This document shows positions 1-8,734 of a stretch of 64,000 bases of DNA, piece after piece. The position numbers and the translations under genes are program-made. The DNA lies in contig CM051456.1 in assembly GCA_028274465.1 (NCBI GenBank), positions 105,313,348 to 105,377,347 of the forward strand, given 5' to 3'. The notes under the pieces were generated by a model. The model did not search any database, was not told the origin of the DNA, and saw only the letters and a list, made by a program, of their open reading frames with translations. Source of the stretch: Plantago ovata. Taxonomy: Eukaryota; Streptophyta; Magnoliopsida; Lamiales; Plantaginaceae. The stretch's first letter is position 1, and each line of letters begins with the position of its first letter.

Positions 1-59
1 GATAGGTGAGCAATTCAGGTCACTCGAGGAACATAAATTTCAAAAGCCAGGAATTTTAC

Positions 60-868
60 CCAGAGTGTCATCATTAACATCATATTTTGGAAATATGGCA
101 TTCCTTTCCTGAAAATTAAAGCACCAAAAAAAAAAAAAAAAAACAAAAAAAACAAAACCAAAAAGTTAATGCATAATACTAAGATGCATCACACACTGAA
201 GGAAAGCACACTAAAATGCATTTCACATAGTAAAACACTTACGGATATGGGGAATGCCTTGTAAGGTGAATCATCAAGCAATAATGTGTTAGATGGACCA
301 TATATTCGATACTCGGCCCAAAGCTTCCTCAGCTCTTTAAACATCACTGGTTTCGTAGGACTCTCTCTTGTACACACCGTTGAAATGGTACACATCTCTT
401 GACCCTGCAAAACACAGCGACTGAGCAAGATATTGTTATCCAAATTATGATAATGTTATGATGATTAGAAATGAAGTCTCACCCAGCTAAATACTAACTA
501 CTGAGGCAAAATCTTCTCTATCTCTTCAAGGGTTGTGGTCAAATTTTTTCTGAAAAGAAATCATTCATAGTGAAAAATGAAAAAACAAAATGAAAATTAT
601 ATAGTATATTAAAATTGATTTATTAATTTATATGTCAAAGCTTACCGTAGTCTGCACGACCAAATTGCTAATTTAAATTGAGTGGAACAAAAACTCAAGA
701 AGTCATGGGCATGTTCTCTAAGTTTGTTGTTAAAAACAAGCACTCCGTTCACATCGAGAATAAGAAGCTTTCGTTTCTTCACTGGCCTCAACATCATGAG
801 TTCCTCAAATACACCGCAATAGGTGAATGGATCTGCTAATTTACTCTTCAAAATCTCCAATACAATAC
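60..868 (-). pseudogene. FCP1-like (CTD small phosphatase-like) HAD phosphatase gene fragment
   Basis: Four minus-strand exons with GT-AG borders can be placed: about 868-646, 549-483, 404-243 and 108-60. Their joined reading gives FCP1-homology blocks in the right order: KLLILDVNGVLV, then FKLAIWS, then KPVMFKELRKLW, then NTLLLDDSPYKA and NAIFP. The family dephosphorylates phosphoproteins such as the RNA polymerase II CTD through a DxDxT/V motif. Here the motif reads DVNGV, with Asn in place of the second Asp, which I recall as common in this plant subgroup. Exon 2 has an in-frame TAG at 500-498. The upstream end stops at about 868, where retrotransposon sequence begins, so no start exon is visible, and the downstream end leaves the window. 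Intron phases agree across all four exons, so this looks like a recently broken genuine gene. Whether it was catalytic is doubtful. Confidence 0.75.
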
Positions 869-939
869 TCCATCTGGCCACTCAAAACATTTCTCTTCTG
901 ACTCAAGATCTTCAGCAAGAGATCAAGAAAATGCAAAGT
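869..939 (+). mobile_element. Left stub of an older Sirevirus (env-like gene fragment)
   Basis: About 70 bp match, on the plus strand, the env-like coding sequence found on the minus strand near 3650-3720 (the PSGHS..HFSSDS region). It ends in AAAGT, the target site of the younger element at 940. The reading frame resumes at 19793, after the second AAAGT. Everything upstream of this stub (5' LTR, gag, pol, most of env-like) is missing, because the FCP1-like exon begins immediately to its left. Confidence 0.75.
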
Positions 940-2677
940 TGTTGGTCCCTTTAAACAACAACAAAAAGACTAGAGGGGGGTGAATAGTCTTTTCAAACTT
1001 TTGTCGTTTAAAACTTTCTCAGCAAGTACTTATTACTTTTCAGTAATGAGGTCGCTGATACTTAACTTTCTCAGCAAGTACTTATTACTTTTCAGTAATG
1101 AGGTTTGCTGATACTTAACTTTCTCAGCAAGTGTAAGTTACTTTACAGTAGCTTGGTTTGCTGATACTTAAAATCAGAGAGCGGAAGTCTTTGAAACAAT
1201 AAGTGCTTTTTCAGCAAGTAAAGTGTTTCAGCAAGTGATGTGAGTGATTGTGTACAGACAGATATAATTTGCTGAAAGCTAAATGCAGTAAGTAAATCAC
1301 ACAAACGCTTTTAGAGTGGTATCTGAGAGTGGCGTAATCTCCCAACTAATCCACTTTGTCCTTTCTAGGACTGAATCCACTAAGATATGATTGAGGTTCC
1401 TTACAATCTCCTATCTAAAGCGATTCAACAGAAACCAAAGCACACTTGCTTTGTCTCCAACCTAAACTAGAGAACTCAACCTTGTTCTCCACCAAACTTG
1501 GTACTTTTAATCAGCAAAAGCTTGCTCGATTAAGTTCCCCCTGAATATCACGCCTGAAAGGGTGTATTTTCAGTTAGAGAGTTTTGGGGTGAGATAACTT
1601 AATTATAACTTATTCAGTTACAACAAGTAATCTAAGAAACACAACTTGGAATACTTTGCAGTAAACAAGTTTGATTGTTTCTGGTGTCAAGACTTGTTTT
1701 TGTTCGAAAGAAAGAACACTTAACTAATTTCTTAGTCGAGTTTGTTCTACTTCTTCACAAGTAGCTTTTTCAAGCTTTAAGTCTTGGAACGGATCAATGG
1801 CAGTAAGAGTGTTTGAAGGTTTGTGAATTTTAAGCACAAGTGAGAGTTTGATCACGTTGTTGACACACTTCAACTCTTTGCCGGATGACCTCTATTTATA
1901 GTGCAAGTAAGGAGCCGTTTGAATTTCAAATCCTAAGGCTTTTGTTCCTTAACATGTCACTATCTTGCTTTTGTACTTTCAGCAGCAACCTTTGTTTGTC
2001 TTCTAGTCTTCATGTCCTTCGCGTGTAAGCTTTGCATTAAATGCACCTTTGAATAGAATTCAAACAGTAACATTGGAGCGCAAAATCAAGTACATTCAGC
2101 AAGAGGTCACATATGTTCATCAGCAAGTGCTTATTCTCAGTTTCAGCAAGCACAACCTACTCTGTCTTTCAGATTTTCACTTATGCAATGCTGTTGCTGA
2201 AAATTTTACTTTCTGAGCAACACGTGCCTTACCAGTCTTCAGCAATCTTCAAGTCTTCAAGTCTTCAAGTCTTCAGATCTTCAAAAGTCTTCAAGATTCT
2301 GACCGGTTTCTTATTTGCTTCAATAATTTGTTTGTAGTAAACAAAATACATCTTCAGCAAATTGCTTCAATAGGTCATTTTCTTTTCAGAAAATAAGATT
2401 CATTAAAGCTAAGCATCAACAAGATATTTTCTTTTCAGAAAATAAAATACATCATATGCTAAAGTGTCAATAAATTATTTTCTTCTCTGAAAACAAAATA
2501 CGTCATACACTAAAGAAATAAATTATCTAACACCTATCTAAGTCATCAGCAAACGTTCCTCTTTTACAATGTCCTTTTAAAAAATCTAAAATCCTATGGA
2601 CCTTAAGAGTACTAGTTACTGGACTGTTCTTAATTTAGCATGGTTAATTGCTCATCAAAATTACAAGTTTCCTAACA
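940..2677 (-). repeat. 3' LTR of the young Sirevirus
   Basis: 1738 bp, beginning TGTTGGTCCC and ending CCTAACA on the plus strand. It is almost identical to 18054-19792. A TATA box (reverse complement of tatttata) lies at 1893-1900. A G-run differs in length from the other LTR. Confidence 0.95.
1019..1165. repeat. Tandem nested hairpins in the LTR (copy 1)
   Basis: Three tandem units of about 60 bp each form a nested hairpin: an outer arm TCAGCAA pairs with TTGCTGA (one arm GCTGA in unit 1), and an inner arm TTACT pairs with AGTAA. The third unit changes its inner arms to AAGTTACT and AGTAGCTT, which still pair with one G-U. The same block is in the other LTR at 18136-18280. Confidence 0.7.
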
Positions 2678-2692
2678 AATTTCCCCCTTTTT
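2678..2692 (-). other. Polypurine tract of the young Sirevirus
   Basis: On the minus strand AAAAAGGGGGAAATT directly abuts the start of the 3' LTR (TGTTAGG). This is the expected plus-strand primer position. The older copy has the same tract at about 20772-20786. Confidence 0.9.
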
Positions 2693-2938
2693 GATGTTAG
2701 CAATCCATGGCTAAATTAATTGTTACCCTTTTAGAGGTTTCTGATGTTGAATAAATCAGATGATTAATGCAAGCATACTTGAATTAATAAACAGTAAGCA
2801 TAAGTAAGTTGCATAATCAAAAACCAATAAGAGTCAAAAAGAATTCATTGTTGAAAGTTATCATTCAGAAGTTTACAAGAAAGCATAGATAACAATGAAT
2901 CAGCCAACAAAAACTTTAACAGAAACTATTGCAGGGAC

Positions 2939-3529
2939 TTAAACTCTTTCAGAGGATTTTCTCAAAATCTCTCTTACACTCTTCTCAGCAAGAGCAGTGA
3001 ATTCAACACAATCCTTCTCGTAGTTTTCCAGTAGCCTACGGACTTGTAGTTGAAGAATTCTTGCATTTTTGCAGGCAGTATGATGATGCTTTTCAGCATT
3101 CATTTCCATGTAGTTAATTACCCACAAGTGCATGCCCCAATTGCTGGCATGGAGAAGCTGTGTATCTGAAATGTTTCTCGGATGAATCTTTCTTAACCAG
3201 AGAAGATCTTCTTCTTGATCCTGAGCAGTAAGATAGAAGTACTCATAAGGAATCAGTCCAAGTTTCTTCTTAGGTTTCTTTGTTACCGGGTCAGCATAGT
3301 AAGCGATGCCAGGTGGTTTTATCAAATCTGGTTCTTGTCTAAATGTCTTACCAATGGCAACTCTTCTTACATGGACCTCAAGATTCAACCATTTCCCAGC
3401 AATATTTCTTGGGAGGGATTCTTCCCTTTGCTTTCTTTGGACCTTGAGTTCAATCCATTTGAACATCTGATTCAAATAGGTTGTAGGAAAGAACTCATTT
3501 ACCAACAAATCTTCCAGCTTTAGGATCCA
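2939..3529 (-). CDS. Sirevirus env-like protein, conserved C-terminal domain
   Basis: About 190 residues after the in-frame TGA that ends the previous block (GGT TGA TGG here, GGT TGC TGG in the older copy at 19920). It therefore reads as the last part of one long env-like protein. Visible blocks are WILKLEDLLVNEFFP, YFYLTAQDQEEDLLWLRKIHP, LLHASNWGMHLWV and, near the end, YEKDCVEFTALAEKSVREIL. I see no transmembrane helix and recognise no named domain. The same domain is about 75-80% conserved in the older copy, including residue spacing, so it was under protein-level selection in the lineage. Role unknown. The env-like label reflects position after pol, not demonstrated envelope function. 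Confidence 0.7.
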   Translation of the reverse strand, partial: WILKLEDLLVNEFFPTTYLNQMFKWIELKVQRKQREESLPRNIAGKWLNLEVHVRRVAIGKTFRQEPDLIKPPGIAYYADPVTKKPKKKLGLIPYEYFYLTAQDQEEDLLWLRKIHPRNISDTQLLHASNWGMHLWVINYMEMNAEKHHHTACKNARILQLQVRRLLENYEKDCVEFTALAEKSVREILRKSSERV

Positions 3530-4981
3530 TCAACCATGAATGTTTCTGATCACATTCTGAGTGGTTTCATCATTGCTGGTCTTTGTATATTCAATGCCGG
3601 AGCCAATAGCAATGTTGGCCAGCCTTTTCTCTTCCTGTCTTTGCCTTCTTCTTCTTGATTTAGCATTGTCTTGATCTCTTGCTGAAGAGTCAGACGAAAA
3701 ATGCCTTGAGTGGCCAGACGGAGTTATGGCTGTTAAGGGTCTAGCTCTTATGGCTTGAGCTATTGTTTGATTGTCATCATCTTCTTCATCATCTTCATTC
3801 AGATTGTGATGACTTTCATTGTGACAGAAATCTTGAGTTTCAGCAGCGGTTTTTCTCTTTTTGGTACTTGCTGAATTTAACTCAGTTTCTGCTTGTCTTT
3901 TAGAACTTTGCTCTCTTTCAGCAAGAGGTTCTAATGGAAGTGGCACAACAACAGCAGGAGTAGGAGGGGTTTGATTGCTTTTTCTAGTCTTCTTTTCCCC
4001 CTTAGACATGGATTGCAACATCGGAGTGATGTGCAGAGAATAAAACTCATTGCAATTTTCAGCAAGAGTGTTGAGACTGTTATACTTCATGATGATTTCT
4101 TGTTGGTCAGAGTTCATTGTTGCTAACTCTTTTTGAATATTCATCATGTTCTCTTCATGTCTTTTCTCTGTTGCGGCCTTCTCATCCATAATATTCTGAG
4201 CTTTGACAAGAGCAGTCTTTGCTAGCAAGAGAGCTTCACTTACATCTTCTTCATAGCTCTTGTGATAAAGACTGATGTTTTTCTGAGCTATGGTTAAAGT
4301 TGTAGTGCGTCTCAGCACCGTAGCCAATATCTTTCCAATGTCAAGTGGGCTCTCAGCAAGCAATGCCTCATCTTCAGCTTTGCAGGCATCATGGACTTTC
4401 TTTAGTGCTAGAATTCTGGGAGTAAACTCCTCAACTCTTGGGAACGGCACTAAATTAGGTGTCAAGGAGTGAGCCTTAAGTTCAGTAGCAAACTGCTCAT
4501 CTCGTGAAAGCAACTCGGCCCTTAATGAATCTCCTTCATCAGTGAGATAATTAGGAGGAGGAATCTGAACTACTTTTGGGTCTCGCTTGGATTGTTCATC
4601 TTCATTTTCTGACAAGTCGTCATCATCCTCAGATTCATCAAGTTGAGCGACTTTTGAGCCTTTGTCAGTAGCTTCACTTCCTTTTTGTTGAGTGGTTGCT
4701 GATGGTAACGCTTCAGACTCAACGACTGGAGTTTCACCAGTAGATAGTTGTTTCAATTGAGTTTGTGGCTCAATTACTGGAGTTTCGCCAGTAGTTAGTT
4801 TTAATTGAGTAGTTGCTGAAGGCAACGTTTGAGACTCAATAACTGGAGTTTCGCCAGTAGTAAGTGGAAGGGATGGAGCTTCCTTTGATTTTTGTCTTGA
4901 AGATTCACCAATGTCTAGATCCTGCGTATGCCTTGCATGGATCACGAGACTATTTTGTAGAGCTCGTTGGTAATCTTCATC
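3530..4981 (-). CDS. Sirevirus env-like protein, acidic and coiled-coil block
   Basis: In frame with the block upstream, separated only by TAA at 4984-4982, and ended by TGA just before the C-terminal domain. The first codons after the TAA read DEDYQRALQNSL, which fits a ubiquitin-interacting motif. Then come three tandem repeats around TTGETPVIE, an acidic run (DESEDDDDLSENEDE), a helical Ala/Glu-rich segment likely to form a coiled coil (residues about 210-320), a basic patch with KKRK that could be a nuclear signal, a second acidic run, and an Arg-rich stretch (SRRRRQRQEEKR). It is hydrophilic throughout, unlike a membrane glycoprotein. Function unknown. Confidence 0.65.
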   Translation of the reverse strand, partial: DEDYQRALQNSLVIHARHTQDLDIGESSRQKSKEAPSLPLTTGETPVIESQTLPSATTQLKLTTGETPVIEPQTQLKQLSTGETPVVESEALPSATTQQKGSEATDKGSKVAQLDESEDDDDLSENEDEQSKRDPKVVQIPPPNYLTDEGDSLRAELLSRDEQFATELKAHSLTPNLVPFPRVEEFTPRILALKKVHDACKAEDEALLAESPLDIGKILATVLRRTTTLTIAQKNISLYHKSYEEDVSEALLLAKTALVKAQNIMDEKAATEKRHEENMMNIQKELATMNSDQQEIIMKYNSLNTLAENCNEFYSLHITPMLQSMSKGEKKTRKSNQTPPTPAVVVPLPLEPLAEREQSSKRQAETELNSASTKKRKTAAETQDFCHNESHHNLNEDDEEDDDNQTIAQAIRARPLTAITPSGHSRHFSSDSSARDQDNAKSRRRRQRQEEKRLANIAIGSGIEYTKTSNDETTQNVIRNIHG

Positions 4982-6607
4982 TTATTCATCCTCATCTTCA
5001 AGGTTTTCTTCAGTAACCTTGGCATCAGAAACTGGACTCTTGCCATGTTTCAAGGCAGCCCTTTTTCTGGCGTATTCTTCTTCAGTATCAGCACCTTGTA
5101 CAGGTGCTTGATTTTCAGCATCAGCAGGAGGAGGTTGAGATTCTTGCTGAGATTGTTGTTGTTCAGCTTGCTGATTGTCAGAGGGATTAGTTTCAGCAGC
5201 TGTTAACTTTAATCCACCAGCACCAGGACTTGGACCTTGATTGTCATCATCGTCATCCTTTTTGTCCTTAGAATCTTTCCCTTCATCATCACTTGGATCA
5301 GTGGGAATGTTCTCATCTTCTTCTTCTTCTTCATCATCTGTCAAAATGACTAGCTCAACGTGTTTGTACAAAGCAACACTTGTCACTTCCTCTTCCTCAG
5401 TTAGTTTGTGGGGATCAGCCACCACAGGAACAAAAGAGCCTTTGAGCATCACAACTTGTTCAGCTGGAGAGGCACTCTTAAATTTGGCCTTCATATTCTC
5501 TCTGATTTGAGCAATCAGACTTGAACTCATTTGCTGAGAATATGTCATTTCTTCAGGAAGGATGGAGTGGACAAATGTTTCGAGCTTCAGCAGTGAAGAT
5601 CTCTTTTTCTCATTTGAGAGATGAAGATGAAGATCTGAGAAGTCCATTCTCCTATATCTTTGCCAGTTGCTGACGGTCTTAGCAACTCTTGACAAAGTTG
5701 TCCTCTTGAAGCTCAAGTAAAGTTCTTCAGAACTTACTTGCTGATCTTCAGTGATGAGTACCACTTCAATGGTCTCCTTTTGAGCCTGAAAAAGAATTTT
5801 ATTTAGATCAGGATTGGTTTGGAGAATTGTTTTAGAGTTTAATTTTGAAACATGATTTACCTGCTGAGAGTCAGCAAGCTCATGTAGTACAATTTCCATT
5901 CCATGAGGAGCTTGAGTAGCATCCTCCATTTGTTCATCCTGAAATAAATTCAAATTAGATACAAGTACTAAGCTGTCAAACTTAGTTTTTATACCAAAAT
6001 TATTAACTACCTGCTGAGCAGGGAGTGTTGGTTCTGGTGCAGAGGCTTCAGCAACCATCTGACTTGCATCTTGAGAAGTCTGTAGAGAAAGAATAATTTT
6101 AGCAAAAGAACAATTCTCAGAATGTGAAGTTTTACTGATGGTTGAATTAACTACCTGCTGAGGAAGGACAGGTTGTGGCTCAGTCCTTTCAGCATTATCA
6201 ATTTCTTCAGTTTCTTGGACTGTTTCTTCAGCAGACTTCTGATTTTGCTCTAACTGAGAAAGCTGTGCGGTTTCAGCAATCTCCCTTGTCTCTGAATTGA
6301 CAAGTTGAGCAGAAGCATCTTGACCTTTAAGCTCACTGCTTGTCATGAAGAGTTCAATTGACTTGTTGGATGATTCTTCAATCTCCAACTCCATTTGTTT
6401 GCTTAAATCTTCGAGTACAAGCTGGACTTTGTCAATTGAAGTCTTGGGTGAACTTGGGCCAGTATTCTCAGCATCAAGAGATGCGTCTTTGAATGATGCT
6501 TCTTGAGTTTCAGCAACTTCAGGAACTGGAACCATTGCTATCTCAGCAACTGGTCCATCAGCAAGCTGGGTTTCAGCAACTTGATGAGTTGCTTGTTCAG
6601 CAACCAT
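4982..6607 (-). CDS. Sirevirus env-like protein, middle block with three intron-like segments
   Basis: About 540 residues, rich in Glu, Gln, Ala and Val, with many short repeats of the type VAETQ and AEQQ. Frame continuity shows it is joined to the N-terminal block by a one-base shift near 6630: the upstream frame ends in TGA while the next frame is open across the border. Three segments at 6154-6080, 6010-5939 and 5860-5786 have CAG/GTA donors, T-rich ends and CAG acceptors, and are 75, 72 and 75 nt long, so the protein stays in frame spliced or unspliced. The C-terminal part has long acidic runs (DDEEEEEDENIP and KDKKDDDDDNQ) followed by QQ-rich sequence. No known domain seen. Confidence 0.65.
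   Translation of the reverse strand: MVAEQATHQVAETQLADGPVAEIAMVPVPEVAETQEASFKDASLDAENTGPSSPKTSIDKVQLVLEDLSKQMELEIEESSNKSIELFMTSSELKGQDASAQLVNSETREIAETAQLSQLEQNQKSAEETVQETEEIDNAERTEPQPVLPQQVVNSTISKTSHSENCSFAKIILSLQTSQDASQMVAEASAPEPTLPAQQVVNNFGIKTKFDSLVLVSNLNLFQDEQMEDATQAPHGMEIVLHELADSQQVNHVSKLNSKTILQTNPDLNKILFQAQKETIEVVLITEDQQVSSEELYLSFKRTTLSRVAKTVSNWQRYRRMDFSDLHLHLSNEKKRSSLLKLETFVHSILPEEMTYSQQMSSSLIAQIRENMKAKFKSASPAEQVVMLKGSFVPVVADPHKLTEEEEVTSVALYKHVELVILTDDEEEEEDENIPTDPSDDEGKDSKDKKDDDDDNQGPSPGAGGLKLTAAETNPSDNQQAEQQQSQQESQPPPADAENQAPVQGADTEEEYARKRAALKHGKSPVSDAKVTEENLEDEDE
5786..5860 (-). other. Intron-like segment 3 in the env-like frame
   Basis: 75 nt. Donor CAGCAG/GTAAAT at 5860, acceptor TTTTTCAG/GCT at 5786. 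AT-rich, multiple of three, no stop codon. Confidence 0.55.
5939..6010 (-). other. Intron-like segment 2 in the env-like frame
   Basis: 72 nt. Donor CAGCAG/GTAGTTAAT at 6010, acceptor TTTATTTCAG/GATG at 5939. The donor context repeats that of segment 1. Multiple of three, no stop codon. Confidence 0.55.
6080..6154 (-). other. Intron-like segment 1 in the env-like frame
   Basis: 75 nt. Donor CAGCAG/GTAGTTAAT at 6154, pyrimidine-rich acceptor TTTCTCTACAG/ACT at 6080. Multiple of three, no stop codon. Confidence 0.55.
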
Positions 6608-6620
6608 CTGTTCAGCAGCA

Positions 6621-8207
6621 TCAGCAAGTGTCGCTTACTGGTTCCATGGTTGGATCATCTAGATTCTCTACAATGTAGATATCTGGGACTTGGGCAGGAA
6701 TTTCATTTCCACTGCCTTGTGGTCTATTCTCAGTAGAGTTATCAACGTTAAGTTGATTGTTGAAGGCTTCCGCAAACACTTCAACATTGCTGATGTATGT
6801 TTCAGTAATTATTTCAGCAACATCTACTGGCAAATGCGTTTCAGCATTTGTCTGGGAATTGTCTGAGGGGTCTTGGACATTAGGGACTGACTGAGAAGCC
6901 AGTGTCTTCTGTCTTTTGTTACTTGTCCGTTTCCTCTTAGGTACGGGATTTGCTGATGACGCTGCAGTCTGAGTGTCATCATCAGCTTTCCTCTTTCTTC
7001 TTTTAGATTTCTCCAGTTTCCCAGAGTCATCTATTGTTGCATTTTCAGCAACGGCTGTTGTACACGTACCTTGTTGATTTTCTACAGCAGTTTTATTTGT
7101 GTTACCACTTCCAACAGCAGTTTCATCTCTAAGTTGCTGAGTGGTAACATCTGCAGCTGTTGTATACCTTTCTTGCTGGCTTGTGCTGACAACGCTTGCA
7201 GTTGTTGTCTTCTTGGATTTCTTTCCAGCAATCTTAGGTACATTCTGCTTGTAGAAAGACCTTCCCACATTGCACACAGATTTCTTGATTGGCAATGGGT
7301 TTCTTAGCTGAATCCTGAAATGTTCAAGGATATAGCATATCTTGATTCCATACATAACTGGAAAAGAAGGTGAGACCTTGTTGTCTTCTACCTTTACTTT
7401 AAACTTAGTAACACAATCAACAAGCCTATTGAAAATGTACTTAGCCCAGTTAAGTTCCGATTTGTTCTCATGGATATGCATCAGCAATGGCCATCTTCTC
7501 AGGCCTACTTGGTCAATTCCTCCGACTTGGGAGTCAAGAACTTTAATTAGTAGCAGAGCTACTAGACCAAGTGAAGGACAGAGATGCTTTCTCTTAACGT
7601 GCTTTGTCCAAGTCACGGGAGCTATCTCGCCTTTCTTCATTTTTGCATTTCTGACGTCACTGTAGAAAGCTTCAATTTCTTCGTCAGAAGCAGTGACGTC
7701 ATCTTCAGTTCCAGTGGTTGGAATCTGAAAAATCTCCGCTAAATCAGTCCATTTCAGGACGATTTGCGTGTTCTGAACTGTAGTAAAGATCACTTTTTCA
7801 GTGACTCCTTTACTATCAGTAAGGGACTGGATTTCTGCATTATTGTAGAACTCCATGGTATCAATCATACTCACTTGCTTAGTGCGAGCAGAGATAAAGT
7901 TCATGAGGCCTTGCTGCTTGATGAACTCAAGCGCCTCTTCATTTTGGTCATCAAGTTCTTGTTCATAAAAGTACCTAATGTACTTTTCTTTTGCAAATCC
8001 TCCCCATTGCATCAACATCTCACACTTTGCAGTGTCAAGATATGACGGAGGCATAGGTTTTTCAGTGATTCGGTCGTTTTTCAACACAACTTTCGTTGTG
8101 TTTTGGGTCAGAGAAGTCACCGGAGCAGTCACCGGAGCAATGCGTGTTTCAGCACTGTCAACCTTTGACGATTTTGAGGACTTAGATGACTGTCTCTTGG
8201 GAGCCAT
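6621..8207 (-). CDS. Sirevirus env-like protein, N-terminal block
   Basis: Starts at ATG 8207 (MAPKRQSSKSSKSSK, a basic Ser/Lys N-terminus), about 900 nt after the pol stop. Residues about 50-300 form a folded region with repeated aromatic positions (YLDTAKCEMLMQWGGFAKEKYIRYFYEQEL, here cited only by its ends YLDTAK and FYEQEL) and WPLLMHIHENKSELNWAKYIF. This resembles the domain often labelled putative plant transposon protein in long copia and gypsy elements. Residues 330-450 are low-complexity, with basic clusters (KRKRTSNKRQK) resembling a nuclear localisation signal. The frame ends in TGA at 6621, but the next frame is open across that point, so a one-base shift probably truncates a longer protein. 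No signal peptide or membrane anchor is visible, which argues against a classical envelope. Confidence 0.7.
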   Translation of the reverse strand: MAPKRQSSKSSKSSKVDSAETRIAPVTAPVTSLTQNTTKVVLKNDRITEKPMPPSYLDTAKCEMLMQWGGFAKEKYIRYFYEQELDDQNEEALEFIKQQGLMNFISARTKQVSMIDTMEFYNNAEIQSLTDSKGVTEKVIFTTVQNTQIVLKWTDLAEIFQIPTTGTEDDVTASDEEIEAFYSDVRNAKMKKGEIAPVTWTKHVKRKHLCPSLGLVALLLIKVLDSQVGGIDQVGLRRWPLLMHIHENKSELNWAKYIFNRLVDCVTKFKVKVEDNKVSPSFPVMYGIKICYILEHFRIQLRNPLPIKKSVCNVGRSFYKQNVPKIAGKKSKKTTTASVVSTSQQERYTTAADVTTQQLRDETAVGSGNTNKTAVENQQGTCTTAVAENATIDDSGKLEKSKRRKRKADDDTQTAASSANPVPKRKRTSNKRQKTLASQSVPNVQDPSDNSQTNAETHLPVDVAEIITETYISNVEVFAEAFNNQLNVDNSTENRPQGSGNEIPAQVPDIYIVENLDDPTMEPVSDTC

Positions 8208-8734
8208 TTCTTTATATAGAGCAAGAAATTGTACGAAAAAGATAGTTTGCTTTTTGACCGGAGGTACAGTAGTTTCAGGCTAGAAATTGCAGAGAAAGGA
8301 AATGTGAGTTAAAGAATTTTGTCATTTCTCTAACTCCTTCTTTATATAGTGTCTCTGGTGTGTGAGAAACTCAATCGTTTTGAGTTCTCAGCAAGGGTAA
8401 AACAGAGAAACACTGGAGATAGTGGAGCCTTTGCATTGAATGCGTAGTGGCCCACTAACTAAAACCGTCAGAGCACTCTCTCTCTTTGTTTTGTTAGCCG
8501 TTAGATTAATAACTCCTTTTAATCAATGGCCACGATTGAATTTCATGTCATGATTTATTGCGAGTTTATCTGTGCCAGCTTAACGTCACAAATTGATTTT
8601 ACCGAGTAATAAGGGATAGATTGCTTGCTGAAATAGACAAGAATCTTTTCAGCGAGTTTGAATTAACAATCTAGATACTTGCTGAAAGTTCCCCCTTACT
8701 TAAATATCTCATATTTTCTAAGTTTAGAAGATAT

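Noticed and set aside
5241..5510. Ser-rich plus-strand ORF
   Set aside because: It is the antisense of Glu/Asp-rich codons of the env-like gene.
2939..8207. True viral envelope gene
   Set aside because: No signal peptide, no transmembrane segment and no glycoprotein-like Cys pattern; the protein is hydrophilic with nuclear-signal-like patches. Only the position after pol supports the name.
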